From: Cryomorphaceae bacterium MED-G14
Lineage (GTDB): Bacteria > Bacteroidota > Bacteroidia > Flavobacteriales > Flavobacteriaceae
Assembly: GCA_002457715.1 (NCBI GenBank)
Contig: NTKN01000002.1
Location: 1-55,645, forward strand
DNA: 55,645 bases
Direction of reading: 5' to 3'
Shown: one piece after another, positions 1 to 8,908 of the stretch
Layout of the letters: every line of letters begins with the position of its first letter
Position numbering within the stretch: position 1 is the stretch's first letter
Notes under the pieces: generated by a model
The model's database searches: none
Told to the model about the DNA's origin: nothing
The model's input: only the letters and a program-made list of their open reading frames with translations
Made by a program: the position numbers and the translations under genes

Positions 1-234
1 TTAGGATTTCGAAAAATTGTTCTTAAAAACAAGAAAATGCTTTGCTACTTTATTAGTGATCAAAACAATCAATTTTTTAAACAAAAAACTTTTATTCGTA
101 TTATGCAAAACATTAGTAAGATTAATGGTTGTAAAATAAAGGAGTTTGAAAAAAATGGATTAAAAAACTTGTATGTAATTTTAGATAAAATTGATTCTAT
201 TGAAAAAGCGTTAAATAGTTTAAATAGACTTTAG
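1..234 (+). CDS. mfd: Transcription-repair coupling factor Mfd, C-terminal fragment (5' truncated by window edge)
   Basis: Frame 1 is open from base 1 (LGFRKIVLKNKKMLCYFISDQ...); resembles the C-terminus of Bacteroidetes Mfd. Stop TAG at 232-234. Confidence 0.7.
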   Translation, partial: LGFRKIVLKNKKMLCYFISDQNNQFFKQKTFIRIMQNISKINGCKIKEFEKNGLKNLYVILDKIDSIEKALNSLNRL

Positions 235-879
235 TCGATTTATTATAGAAAATGCTTTATCGACTTCTTCTTCATTAACAAGGATTGTAAATTCATTTGA
301 TGTAGAAATGATTTGTGAAACATTGATTCCGTCCCAAGAAAGCTTCTGAAAAACAAAATAATATATTCCTGGAACAGAAACATTTTCTTCAGGTAATTTA
401 AATGAAATTGAACATAAATTTTCTGTTTTATTAAGACAAAATTCGTTAGAAAACTTTTCTTCCAAAAGCTTTGAAAGATTACTGCTTACAACAATATTAC
501 ATTCATCTACTCCTCTGGAACTAGTATAAAAATTATTTTTACTGATATCGAGTTCTTTCAATAAAGATGATTGATTTGCCAATATTGTATCTGAAACTTT
601 AAAATTATAATCTACTAGGTTTGATCGTACTGTGATATCACCTATTTTTTTTAAAACTTTTATAATTTTATGTGTATGCTGAAACTCTAGATTAATAGAT
701 AATCTATTGAGTGCCATTACTATTGCTCCATGATTAATTTCCTTTCTTAATATCTCTTCAATTTCAGGTTTGATTTGCCTAGATAGCGATGTAAGATTAA
801 TAATTCCATCTGATAAAGCTGAACTTAAAAAGGGTTTTGATTTAATATAATGTGTAACGGCTTGAGATATGGTTTTCAA
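220..879 (-). CDS. ACT-domain-like (aspartokinase-like regulatory) protein of unknown function
   Basis: 219 aa ORF; C-terminal part (ISFKLPEENVSVPGIYYFVFQKLSWDGINVSQIISTSNEFTILVNEEEVDKAFSII) is ACT-like. TTG start in the track. Confidence 0.6.
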   Translation of the reverse strand: MKTISQAVTHYIKSKPFLSSALSDGIINLTSLSRQIKPEIEEILRKEINHGAIVMALNRLSINLEFQHTHKIIKVLKKIGDITVRSNLVDYNFKVSDTILANQSSLLKELDISKNNFYTSSRGVDECNIVVSSNLSKLLEEKFSNEFCLNKTENLCSISFKLPEENVSVPGIYYFVFQKLSWDGINVSQIISTSNEFTILVNEEEVDKAFSIINRLKSI

Positions 880-988
880 CTATATTGTTTTAAATTTCAC
901 AAATCATTGTAAAATTAACATATTTTAGATTTAGTTAATCATAAAATTCTATATACTTCATAATTAAAATCCATATTTTTGAAATCTC

Positions 989-2677
989 ATGGTAAGTAAC
1001 CAAAGGTATACGATAACTTCTGCCCTTCCATACACTAATGGTCCTCTTCACATTGGTCATCTTGCAGGTGCATATATACCAGCTGATATTTATGCTAGAT
1101 TTAAGAGAATTACTGGAAATGATGTTGTTTATGTTTGTGGAAGTGATGAGCATGGGGTAGCTATATCAATTAAGGCTAAAGCTGAAAAAAAAAGTCCCAA
1201 AGAAATAATTGATAAATACCATGTAATCATAAAGAATTCATTTAAATCGTTTGGAATTTCATTTGATAATTATTCAAGAACATCAAATAAAATTCATCAT
1301 GAAACTGCTTCTAAATTTTTTGTTGATCTTGAAAAAAAGAATTTATTTGAAATAAAAACCTCAAAACAACTTTTTGATCCTAAAGAAAATCAATTTCTAG
1401 CTGATAGATTTGTTGAAGGGACTTGTCCAAACTGTGGTTATGAACATGCATATGGAGATCAATGTGAAAACTGCGGCTCTTCATTAAATCCAACAGATTT
1501 AATTAATCCTAAATCAAAATTGAGTGGAGAAAAACCTTTAATGAAAAAGACAACTCATTGGTATCTTCCACTTGGTGATTATGAAAATTTTTTAAAAGAA
1601 TGGATCATAAAAGACAAAAAAAATAAATGGAAAGTAAATGTTTATGGTCAAGTTAAATCATGGATTGATGGAGGACTTGAATCAAGAGCAATTACAAGAG
1701 ACTTGGATTGGGGAATTCCAGTTCCGCATAAAGATGGTAATGGAAAAGTTTTGTATGTATGGTTTGATGCTCCCATTGGATACATATCATCTACAAAAGA
1801 ATGGGCACAAAAAAACGGAAAGAATTGGGAACCATATTGGAAAGATCCAAAAACAAAATTAATCCATTTTATAGGTAAAGATAATATAGTCTTTCATTCA
1901 ATAATTTTTCCAATTATTCTTAAAGCAAAAGGCAATTATATTTTACCTGAAAATGTTCCTGCAAATGAATTTTTAAACTTAGAAGGTGAAAAAATTTCAA
2001 CTTCAAAAAACTGGGCTATATGGTTACATGAATATTTAATTGATTTTCCTGAATTGGAGGATAGTTTAAGATATGTGCTAACTGTAAATGCTCCAGAATC
2101 AAAAGATAATGACTTCACGTGGAAGGATTTTCAAGCAAGAAACAATAATGAATTAGTAGCAATTTTAGGTAATTTTATCAATCGGGTTTTAGTTTTGACT
2201 CATAAATACTACCAAGGTATTGTTCCCAAACAAATAGATGAAAATTGCGAGGATTTTAAGATATTAGATGAAATATTTAGTTATCCAGAAAAAATTTCAA
2301 AATCCTTAGATAATTACAAGTTTAGAGAAGGTATTAATACATTTTTAGATTTAGCAAGGCTAGGAAATAAATATCTTGCAGAAAAAGAACCTTGGAAACT
2401 AATTAAGTTAGGAAATAAAGAAAGAGTTAGTGAAATAATGTTTATATCACTACAAACATGTGCCATGTTAACAGTATTGAGTGAACCGTTTCTTCCAAAA
2501 ACCTCAAAGAAACTTGAAAAAATTCTAAATCTTAAAAGAATTAATTGGAATCATATTACGAAAACAAAATTTTTAATCAATTCAGAACACATAATTAATG
2601 AACCTGAATTAATTTTTAGAAAAATTGAAGATGAGGAGATTGAAAAACAATTAAATAAACTTAAGGGATCAAATTAA
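989..2677 (+). CDS. metG: Methionyl-tRNA synthetase, lacking the C-terminal tRNA-binding domain
   Basis: PYTNGPLHIGHLAG (HIGH), zinc knuckle CPNCGYEHAYGDQCENCG, GEKISTSKNWAIW (KMSKS-equivalent). Confidence 0.95.
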   Translation: MVSNQRYTITSALPYTNGPLHIGHLAGAYIPADIYARFKRITGNDVVYVCGSDEHGVAISIKAKAEKKSPKEIIDKYHVIIKNSFKSFGISFDNYSRTSNKIHHETASKFFVDLEKKNLFEIKTSKQLFDPKENQFLADRFVEGTCPNCGYEHAYGDQCENCGSSLNPTDLINPKSKLSGEKPLMKKTTHWYLPLGDYENFLKEWIIKDKKNKWKVNVYGQVKSWIDGGLESRAITRDLDWGIPVPHKDGNGKVLYVWFDAPIGYISSTKEWAQKNGKNWEPYWKDPKTKLIHFIGKDNIVFHSIIFPIILKAKGNYILPENVPANEFLNLEGEKISTSKNWAIWLHEYLIDFPELEDSLRYVLTVNAPESKDNDFTWKDFQARNNNELVAILGNFINRVLVLTHKYYQGIVPKQIDENCEDFKILDEIFSYPEKISKSLDNYKFREGINTFLDLARLGNKYLAEKEPWKLIKLGNKERVSEIMFISLQTCAMLTVLSEPFLPKTSKKLEKILNLKRINWNHITKTKFLINSEHIINEPELIFRKIEDEEIEKQLNKLKGSN

Positions 2678-3146
2678 TATCAATACTATTCATTTTTGAA
2701 ATTAAAGCATTATAGCTTAAAAACATCAGATTTAAATCTGATTTATAAATATCGACACTTTCTTTGTTAAGATTATAGGACTCAATTTTATATACAAATG
2801 TCTTTAAAACCCTTAATCTTCCAATTATTTCGGGTCTGTTAAATAGTTGAGGAATATTATTAGTTGTTATTTTTTCTAAGTCTGATTTAATTGAACTAAT
2901 TATTGATTTATGATCAATTTGTTGTAAATCAAAACTGTTAAATTTTGAATATACATTCATTATATTTATCCAAGAATCAAATTCTTCAAGTTTGGTTGAA
3001 TCTAACTTATTTAATTTAAAAAACTCATCATTTACATATCCATTTAAATTTGAAACCTTAAACTTATTAGTTTCACTCGTCGAGGATTTTTTATCAGAAC
3101 ATGAAATAAAAAATAAAGAACATATAAGTAAAATTCTAAAAATCAT
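2661..3146 (-). CDS. Small lipoprotein of unknown function
   Basis: Signal peptide with lipobox MIFRILLICSLFFISCSDK; 161 aa. Confidence 0.65.
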   Translation of the reverse strand: MIFRILLICSLFFISCSDKKSSTSETNKFKVSNLNGYVNDEFFKLNKLDSTKLEEFDSWINIMNVYSKFNSFDLQQIDHKSIISSIKSDLEKITTNNIPQLFNRPEIIGRLRVLKTFVYKIESYNLNKESVDIYKSDLNLMFLSYNALISKMNSIDINLIP

Positions 3147-3201
3147 AAAATAAAATTAAACTATTTAATTTACGATTGTTTAATAATGTAAAAGATAATT
3201 A

Positions 3202-4872
3202 TTACTGATATACTCTGACATAATCAACTTCCATCGTGTCAGAATCGAAATTTGGATCAACTTCACCACCCATATCACCGCCCATTGCAATATTTAAAAT
3301 GATGTTAAAATTCCAGTTATATGGTAATGAGCAAGCATTTCCAACTACATGGTGAAGTTTATCATCAATATAAAAAGAAAGGGCTTGTGGGTTCCAAACT
3401 AGAGAATATACATGAAAATTAGTTGATAAATCATTATAGTCATAAACCTTTTTAGTATCACCCACACCAGGTGATACATCAGGATGATGTGCCGTCATTT
3501 GAGCCATATTTAGATGATTTCCAGTATGTTCTAGAATATCTATTTCGCCACAATGTGGCCAATCCAAACCATTTCCATTTGTTGAATAATTTGAACCCAA
3601 CATCCATATTGCAGGCCATGTACCTTTTTTACTTGGCATTTTAGCTCTAACATCAACTCTACCATACATGAAATCTAGTCCTTGTAAATTATCAATTTTA
3701 TGAGTTCTAACTCGGGCTGAAGTGTATTCTTTTCCGCCTTGACTCTTTTTTAAAGCAGTGATTTTTAAAACTCCATCTTCAACTTTTGCATTTTCTTGTA
3801 AATTAGTAGTTGCTTGAAGTTCATTGTTATACCATTGATTTCTAACCTCAAAGTTCCATTTATTAGTATCTAGTTTACCAGAATAATTAAATTCATCACT
3901 CCATATTAACTTACCTCCATTTTCTGGTTTGTATTTATTTTTTGAAGGCACAGTTGATATGTTATCTGTAGTTAACCATACATACCAAGCTGTGCTATTG
4001 TTATCAACTGTTCTTAACAGTAAATTATTACCATCATGACATTCAATTGTAAACTTTTTTTCTCCTACATAAAAACCTATGAAAGACTGACTTAAAAACT
4101 CTAACTTATTTTCATTATCACTTTTATATACAAAATAAGAGTCAGAATAATTAGCCTTTGCATATTTTTCAATTTCACCATCTGCGTTTTGCGATTGGCC
4201 TGTATCTCCAAAATCATTTTTTAAATGTGCTGCCTTACCATAAACATCACCATTAGTTTTATGAGTGTATGTCCCATTTACATTAAATGTATATTCATCA
4301 TCATAAAACCCTGAATTATTTTTTGAAAAAGCTTCAGCCTCAAAGTAAGATGGATAACGATGATCTGAGGAACCATTAGCAAAATGAGCATCAAATGCTG
4401 CATTAATTTTCCAGGTTTTTTCTGAATCTCCTGCTAATAATTTAACCAGTTCATGATCAGATTCTGGACTAACTAAAACAGAAATTGATTTGTCAGAAGA
4501 TATATAATCATTAGTTGAAGAGTAAGCTAGAACCCTTGTATTATATTGGTGAGTTCCAATTTTTGTATAAGTATGTTCAACAGAACCAGTAGATGACTCC
4601 TTTGTACCACCATCTCCAAATCTAAAACTATATTTAACTGCGTTCGTTGCACTAGCAGTAAAATTAACTTTACCACTTCCGTCACCTAATGCATTTGAAT
4701 TTGATCCTTGAATTTGAACTGTATAATTTAAATCGGAAGGTATTATTTTATTATTTTCATTTCCGCCGTTTCCACCATTATCAACTGAATGATCTCCCCC
4801 ATCAGAGGAACACGAAAATACAAGAAGAAATAAGATTATTAGCTTATTCAATTTTAATAGACGTAGAAGCAT
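3202..4872 (-). CDS. PKD-domain GH16 endo-beta-glucanase (laminarinase-like) lipoprotein
   Basis: Lipobox (LLVFSCSSDGG), PKD domain, GH16 fold with catalytic GEIDILEH and GTWPAIWMLG. Confidence 0.92.
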   Translation of the reverse strand: MLLRLLKLNKLIILFLLVFSCSSDGGDHSVDNGGNGGNENNKIIPSDLNYTVQIQGSNSNALGDGSGKVNFTASATNAVKYSFRFGDGGTKESSTGSVEHTYTKIGTHQYNTRVLAYSSTNDYISSDKSISVLVSPESDHELVKLLAGDSEKTWKINAAFDAHFANGSSDHRYPSYFEAEAFSKNNSGFYDDEYTFNVNGTYTHKTNGDVYGKAAHLKNDFGDTGQSQNADGEIEKYAKANYSDSYFVYKSDNENKLEFLSQSFIGFYVGEKKFTIECHDGNNLLLRTVDNNSTAWYVWLTTDNISTVPSKNKYKPENGGKLIWSDEFNYSGKLDTNKWNFEVRNQWYNNELQATTNLQENAKVEDGVLKITALKKSQGGKEYTSARVRTHKIDNLQGLDFMYGRVDVRAKMPSKKGTWPAIWMLGSNYSTNGNGLDWPHCGEIDILEHTGNHLNMAQMTAHHPDVSPGVGDTKKVYDYNDLSTNFHVYSLVWNPQALSFYIDDKLHHVVGNACSLPYNWNFNIILNIAMGGDMGGEVDPNFDSDTMEVDYVRVYQ

Positions 4873-4886
4873 TTTGTTAAATTAAT

Positions 4887-4918
4887 ACATAGAGAGGAAA
4901 TAAACTTCCTCCCTATGT
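4887..4918 (-). promoter_or_regulatory. Strong stem-loop inside the PUL, between the SusE-like gene and GH16
   Basis: ACATAGAGAGGAA-ATAAAC-TTCCTCCCTATGT: 12 of 13 pairs, 6-nt loop. Confidence 0.65.
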
Positions 4919-4945
4919 AAAAATAAACACATGAAATAAAAAACG

Positions 4946-5836
4946 TTAATCCGCAATTAATTTAAACCACCATTTTCTGCCAGTACTATCAACAGTAGTT
5001 AATTCAGCTTTGTTATCACCAGTGAATTTCCATGAATAAACATGAGTTCCTGTATACAGGCCAAAATGACCAATACCAGATAATTGGATAGATTCCACAC
5101 CACCTGGTGCAATAATCTCCCATGTTCCAATGTAATTATCAATGGCAAAATTTTTGTATGTATTGTCTGCTGGATCTTTTACTCCACCAACTTCATCTGC
5201 CCACTCTGTTTTTACAGCACATCCACCGTTAGTAGTATGTGTGAATGTTCCATCTTTCCTAATAGTCCATGTATCATCATCAGACCCATAGTCAGTTCTA
5301 GAATTAGGCGCAGCGCTATACCATTCAGGCCAAGTTTGCCATACAGGTCCAACACCAACGTAACCGCCAGTTTCTTTTTCTAATCTCCATTTTTTTGATG
5401 AAGCTCCGTGAAGCTTTTGCAAGAACTCAGCTGAAGGCTTGTAGCTAGCAAATACTGTTACTTCAGTTGCTACACTTGTTGTTGTTCCTCCAACCCCTAA
5501 TGCAACAGCAGTCACAACATATGTGTTAGTTCCATTAACAGAAAAGTTATAAGTTACTTTCCCTGTTGGTGAAACAGTTTCTTTACCATCAAAAACAAAC
5601 TTATAGCTTAAGGCATTCTCAGCAGTTACAGTGAAATGTACTGTTCCAGAACCATCACCATTTGGTTTTTCAGTTGACTGACCAACAATTTGAGAAGTAA
5701 TTGCAATAGATGTTGGAGCATTAATATCTCCCAAAATATATTGATCTTCTTCACTAAAACTATCAACTTCACATGCTACGAAAAAAGCAGCGAGGATCAG
5801 AATTAAAGATTTATAAATAAAATTAAATTTTTTCAT
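4946..5836 (-). CDS. PKD-containing SusE-like surface glycan-binding lipoprotein
   Basis: Lipobox (LAAFFVACEVDS), PKD-like domain, C-terminal module homologous to the middle region of the GH16 protein. Confidence 0.75.
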   Translation of the reverse strand: MKKFNFIYKSLILILAAFFVACEVDSFSEEDQYILGDINAPTSIAITSQIVGQSTEKPNGDGSGTVHFTVTAENALSYKFVFDGKETVSPTGKVTYNFSVNGTNTYVVTAVALGVGGTTTSVATEVTVFASYKPSAEFLQKLHGASSKKWRLEKETGGYVGVGPVWQTWPEWYSAAPNSRTDYGSDDDTWTIRKDGTFTHTTNGGCAVKTEWADEVGGVKDPADNTYKNFAIDNYIGTWEIIAPGGVESIQLSGIGHFGLYTGTHVYSWKFTGDNKAELTTVDSTGRKWWFKLIAD

Positions 5837-5847
5837 ATTCGTATTAA

Positions 5848-7413
5848 TTAAAATTGAACAATATCATCTAAGTAAACAGTGAAGTTCGATGAACCATCAC
5901 CCATTGTACCATTATCAATGAATAAAACAAGATTTGTCCAGTTATTTCCAGCAGCAAACGCAACATCTGAAAAATCTAGAACCATTTCTTCCCATTCAGA
6001 AGCTTTAGTTGTAGTACCAATAACCTCAGCAGTACCAACAACTCCTGGCCATGGAACATCGTTTTCAAACTTAGCAGTAAGTTTCAACCCTGCTCTAGGT
6101 GACCAAATTTTAAGTCTTAATTTTCCTTCTTTAGACATGTCAAAAACATCAGTGTAAGTCAGTTTATGTCCTCCCCAAGTTTGTCCAGCATTTTTAACTA
6201 GCTTTAAAACTTTATCCGATGAGTTTCCATTCTTGTCAGGATTATTAATTATCTCCTGAGCTCCACCATCAAAACCAGATAATGTAGGTAATACTTCAAA
6301 ATCGGCAATAGCTGAGCCTGGATCAAATCCAACAACAGGTTTTACAGCTTGTTTAAAATCATCAACATAGAACGTCCAATCATCACCACCAGCTCCCATT
6401 GTACCTAATTCATAGAAAATAACAACTTTTCTAAATTCTGGTGTCTTATCAATTCCGCTAAAATCCCAAGTCAATTCTTCCCAGGTTTTACTTTTGGTAG
6501 TAGAAACTGAAAATTCTCCAGAGTTAATAGCACCATCACTAATATTTTCGAGTTTCATGGTAACTTTTGCACCAACTTTAGGAGCCCAAATTTTCATTTT
6601 AATTTGATCCTTAGCTGAAAGATCAACAGGATTAGTTAATTGTAATACTGAACCAGCCCAAGTTTGATCCTTATTTTTTGTAATTTTTACAACTTTATTT
6701 GAAGGATTCAAACCTCCTTTATCAGGATTATCAATTATTTCGTGAGCATTTCCACCAAAGCTTATGAAAGTATTTGTATCAAAAGCTTCAAAACCTACTG
6801 GAAGTAAAGTTGGAGCTGACATTGTTAGTGTTTCTTCATAAACTGTTGTAGCTGATCCACCACTTAATGCTGTAACTTTTACAGTATAATCTGCACTGGT
6901 TGCATAAACATGATTAAGTTCAGCACCAATAGCTAAATCTTTAACATCAGATCCATCTCCGAAGTCAACTGTGAAAGCACTTGCGTAATCAGCTTCAGCT
7001 TCAACAGTTAGTGTTAATGCATCTTTAGTAAATGTTACATCCAAATTTTCTGGAGCTCTGAAAGAAACTTCTAGAGGTAACTCAGCTTCTGCAGTCAAAT
7101 TATTAATACCATAAGCTTTTACACCAACAGTATAAGAACCTTCAGCATAAACTTGCTTTACATTTTCTCCATTTTCAACACCTTTGACAACATCTTTTCC
7201 ATTTCCTGGTGTAATGTCAAATTTATAAGCTCCATTTGCTTGCGGAGTTATTGTCACAGTTCCAGTATTATCTTGAGTGATCGAAAAATGTGCACTCACA
7301 GTATCTGGTGGGTTAACAGAGTAAACTGCATCACTAAAGTCTTCATTTTCACATGAGGTGATAATAAAAACTAGAGAGAATAAACCCAATAATATTTTTT
7401 TCATTTTATTCAT
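5848..7413 (-). CDS. SusE/F-like lipoprotein: PKD domains plus two tandem CBM-like modules
   Basis: Lipobox (VFIITSCENED); two related ~150-aa modules (EIIDNPDKGG...TWAGSVLQL / EIINNPDKNG...TWGGHKLTY). Confidence 0.8.
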   Translation of the reverse strand: MNKMKKILLGLFSLVFIITSCENEDFSDAVYSVNPPDTVSAHFSITQDNTGTVTITPQANGAYKFDITPGNGKDVVKGVENGENVKQVYAEGSYTVGVKAYGINNLTAEAELPLEVSFRAPENLDVTFTKDALTLTVEAEADYASAFTVDFGDGSDVKDLAIGAELNHVYATSADYTVKVTALSGGSATTVYEETLTMSAPTLLPVGFEAFDTNTFISFGGNAHEIIDNPDKGGLNPSNKVVKITKNKDQTWAGSVLQLTNPVDLSAKDQIKMKIWAPKVGAKVTMKLENISDGAINSGEFSVSTTKSKTWEELTWDFSGIDKTPEFRKVVIFYELGTMGAGGDDWTFYVDDFKQAVKPVVGFDPGSAIADFEVLPTLSGFDGGAQEIINNPDKNGNSSDKVLKLVKNAGQTWGGHKLTYTDVFDMSKEGKLRLKIWSPRAGLKLTAKFENDVPWPGVVGTAEVIGTTTKASEWEEMVLDFSDVAFAAGNNWTNLVLFIDNGTMGDGSSNFTVYLDDIVQF

Positions 7414-7424
7414 TTTAATATTTT

Positions 7425-8906
7425 TTAGTAACCGTTATTTTGAGTTAAGTTAGAAATATCGATTTCCTTTTGCGGAATTGGAAATACTTCATGCTTACCA
7501 GCTTGAAATCCTATACTTTGAAGTACAGTGGAAGCTTGACCAGTTCTTACTAAGTCAAAAAACCTGTGTCCCTCTCCTGCTAATTCTAATCTTCTCTCAT
7601 CCCAGATCTCTTGAGTTAATGTTACACCAGTTGAGGTTGATGCATTAGACTCATTTCCAAATGCTCTCTTTCTAACCTCATTCAAATAATTTTGAGCAGC
7701 TTGAGTGTCAGGAGATGATTTTCTGTTGTTAGCTTCAGCTGCCATTAATAAAACGTCAGCATATCTAATAGCTCTATAATTAGTTCCAAAATTCAATTCT
7801 TGCTGTGCTGAAGACTCGCCTTGTCTAGGAATATACTTGTGATTAAAATAACCTGTATGCTCATAACCTTCACCATACTCTGCTCCAGTATCATCAGCCC
7901 ATTTAACTATATCCAAAACCGACACATCTTTTCTTTTATCTCCAGCAGGGAAAGCATCGACTAAGTCTTGTGTTGGAACATTAAAACTCCATCCACTTTG
8001 GTAAACATCACCGACATAACCTCTAATTCCATGGTGAATTACTGCGAAGTTACCTTCAGTTCCTTGGGGAACATAATCCCATGCCCACCAGTTTGAATCT
8101 TTAGTATGTTGAATTTCATATACAGACTCAGCACCATTTTCACCAGACTTAAGAAATACACTTCCAGGTCTTTCAGGCAATCCGTAGGCACCTATAAGTG
8201 GATCCAAAATAGCAGCAGCTTGATCAAACTTATCTTGGTATAAATAAACTTTACCTAATAATGCATGAGCAGTAAACGATGTTGCTCGTCCATTAACACT
8301 TTTCTCAGCTGGTAAAGCTGCTATAGCTGCATTTAAATCACTTTCAATTTGCGCATATACATCTGAAGCTGAAGATCTTTGTAAAGTTCCTGAATCAATC
8401 GCAGTTAATCTAGAGTTAGTAAATAAAGGAACATCACCAAATATTTTTACCAACTCGAAATAAAAGAATGCTCTTAAAAAATGAACTTCACCATAGAGCT
8501 CATCTTTTCTTGTAAAATCTAACTTATCCTTATTTTCAAAAAGGTAATTAGCTCTGTTAACTCCTTCATACATAAATTGCCAAATACTAGTTAGTTGATC
8601 ATTTTCAGGATCATGTAACATATCATCAATTTTTTGCAAGCCAATAACATCAGTTGCACTTTCACCTCCAGCAAGAGAGTTATCAGATGCTATCTCACCA
8701 ATCATTACATTATAAAGAATCCATTGAGTTACATCATACACACCGACAAGAGCAGATTCATAATCACTGCTCGATGTGAAATAATCATCAGCAACTATTG
8801 TGTAAGTTTCTGATGGATCATAATCTACATAATCATCACAGCTAATGACTGAGAATGATAATATAGTTACAAATAATAGTTTATAAATATTTTTCATTTT
8901 AATCAA
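7425..8906 (-). CDS. SusD/RagB family nutrient-binding outer membrane lipoprotein
   Basis: Lipobox SCDDY; SusD hallmarks (FLRAFFYFELVKIFGDVPLFT, RYADVLLMAAEA, ERRLELAGEGHRFFDLVRTG). Confidence 0.95.
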   Translation of the reverse strand: MIKMKNIYKLLFVTILSFSVISCDDYVDYDPSETYTIVADDYFTSSSDYESALVGVYDVTQWILYNVMIGEIASDNSLAGGESATDVIGLQKIDDMLHDPENDQLTSIWQFMYEGVNRANYLFENKDKLDFTRKDELYGEVHFLRAFFYFELVKIFGDVPLFTNSRLTAIDSGTLQRSSASDVYAQIESDLNAAIAALPAEKSVNGRATSFTAHALLGKVYLYQDKFDQAAAILDPLIGAYGLPERPGSVFLKSGENGAESVYEIQHTKDSNWWAWDYVPQGTEGNFAVIHHGIRGYVGDVYQSGWSFNVPTQDLVDAFPAGDKRKDVSVLDIVKWADDTGAEYGEGYEHTGYFNHKYIPRQGESSAQQELNFGTNYRAIRYADVLLMAAEANNRKSSPDTQAAQNYLNEVRKRAFGNESNASTSTGVTLTQEIWDERRLELAGEGHRFFDLVRTGQASTVLQSIGFQAGKHEVFPIPQKEIDISNLTQNNGY

Positions 8907-8908
8907 TT

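Noticed and set aside
935-1153. Minus-strand 72-aa ORF over the metG start
   Set aside because: Antisense to strongly conserved MetRS sequence (HIGH region); no recognisable protein features.
2677-2800. Frameshifted remnant of the MetRS C-terminal domain
   Set aside because: No OB-fold-like sequence downstream of the stop; the region is occupied by an antisense lipoprotein gene with a good signal peptide.
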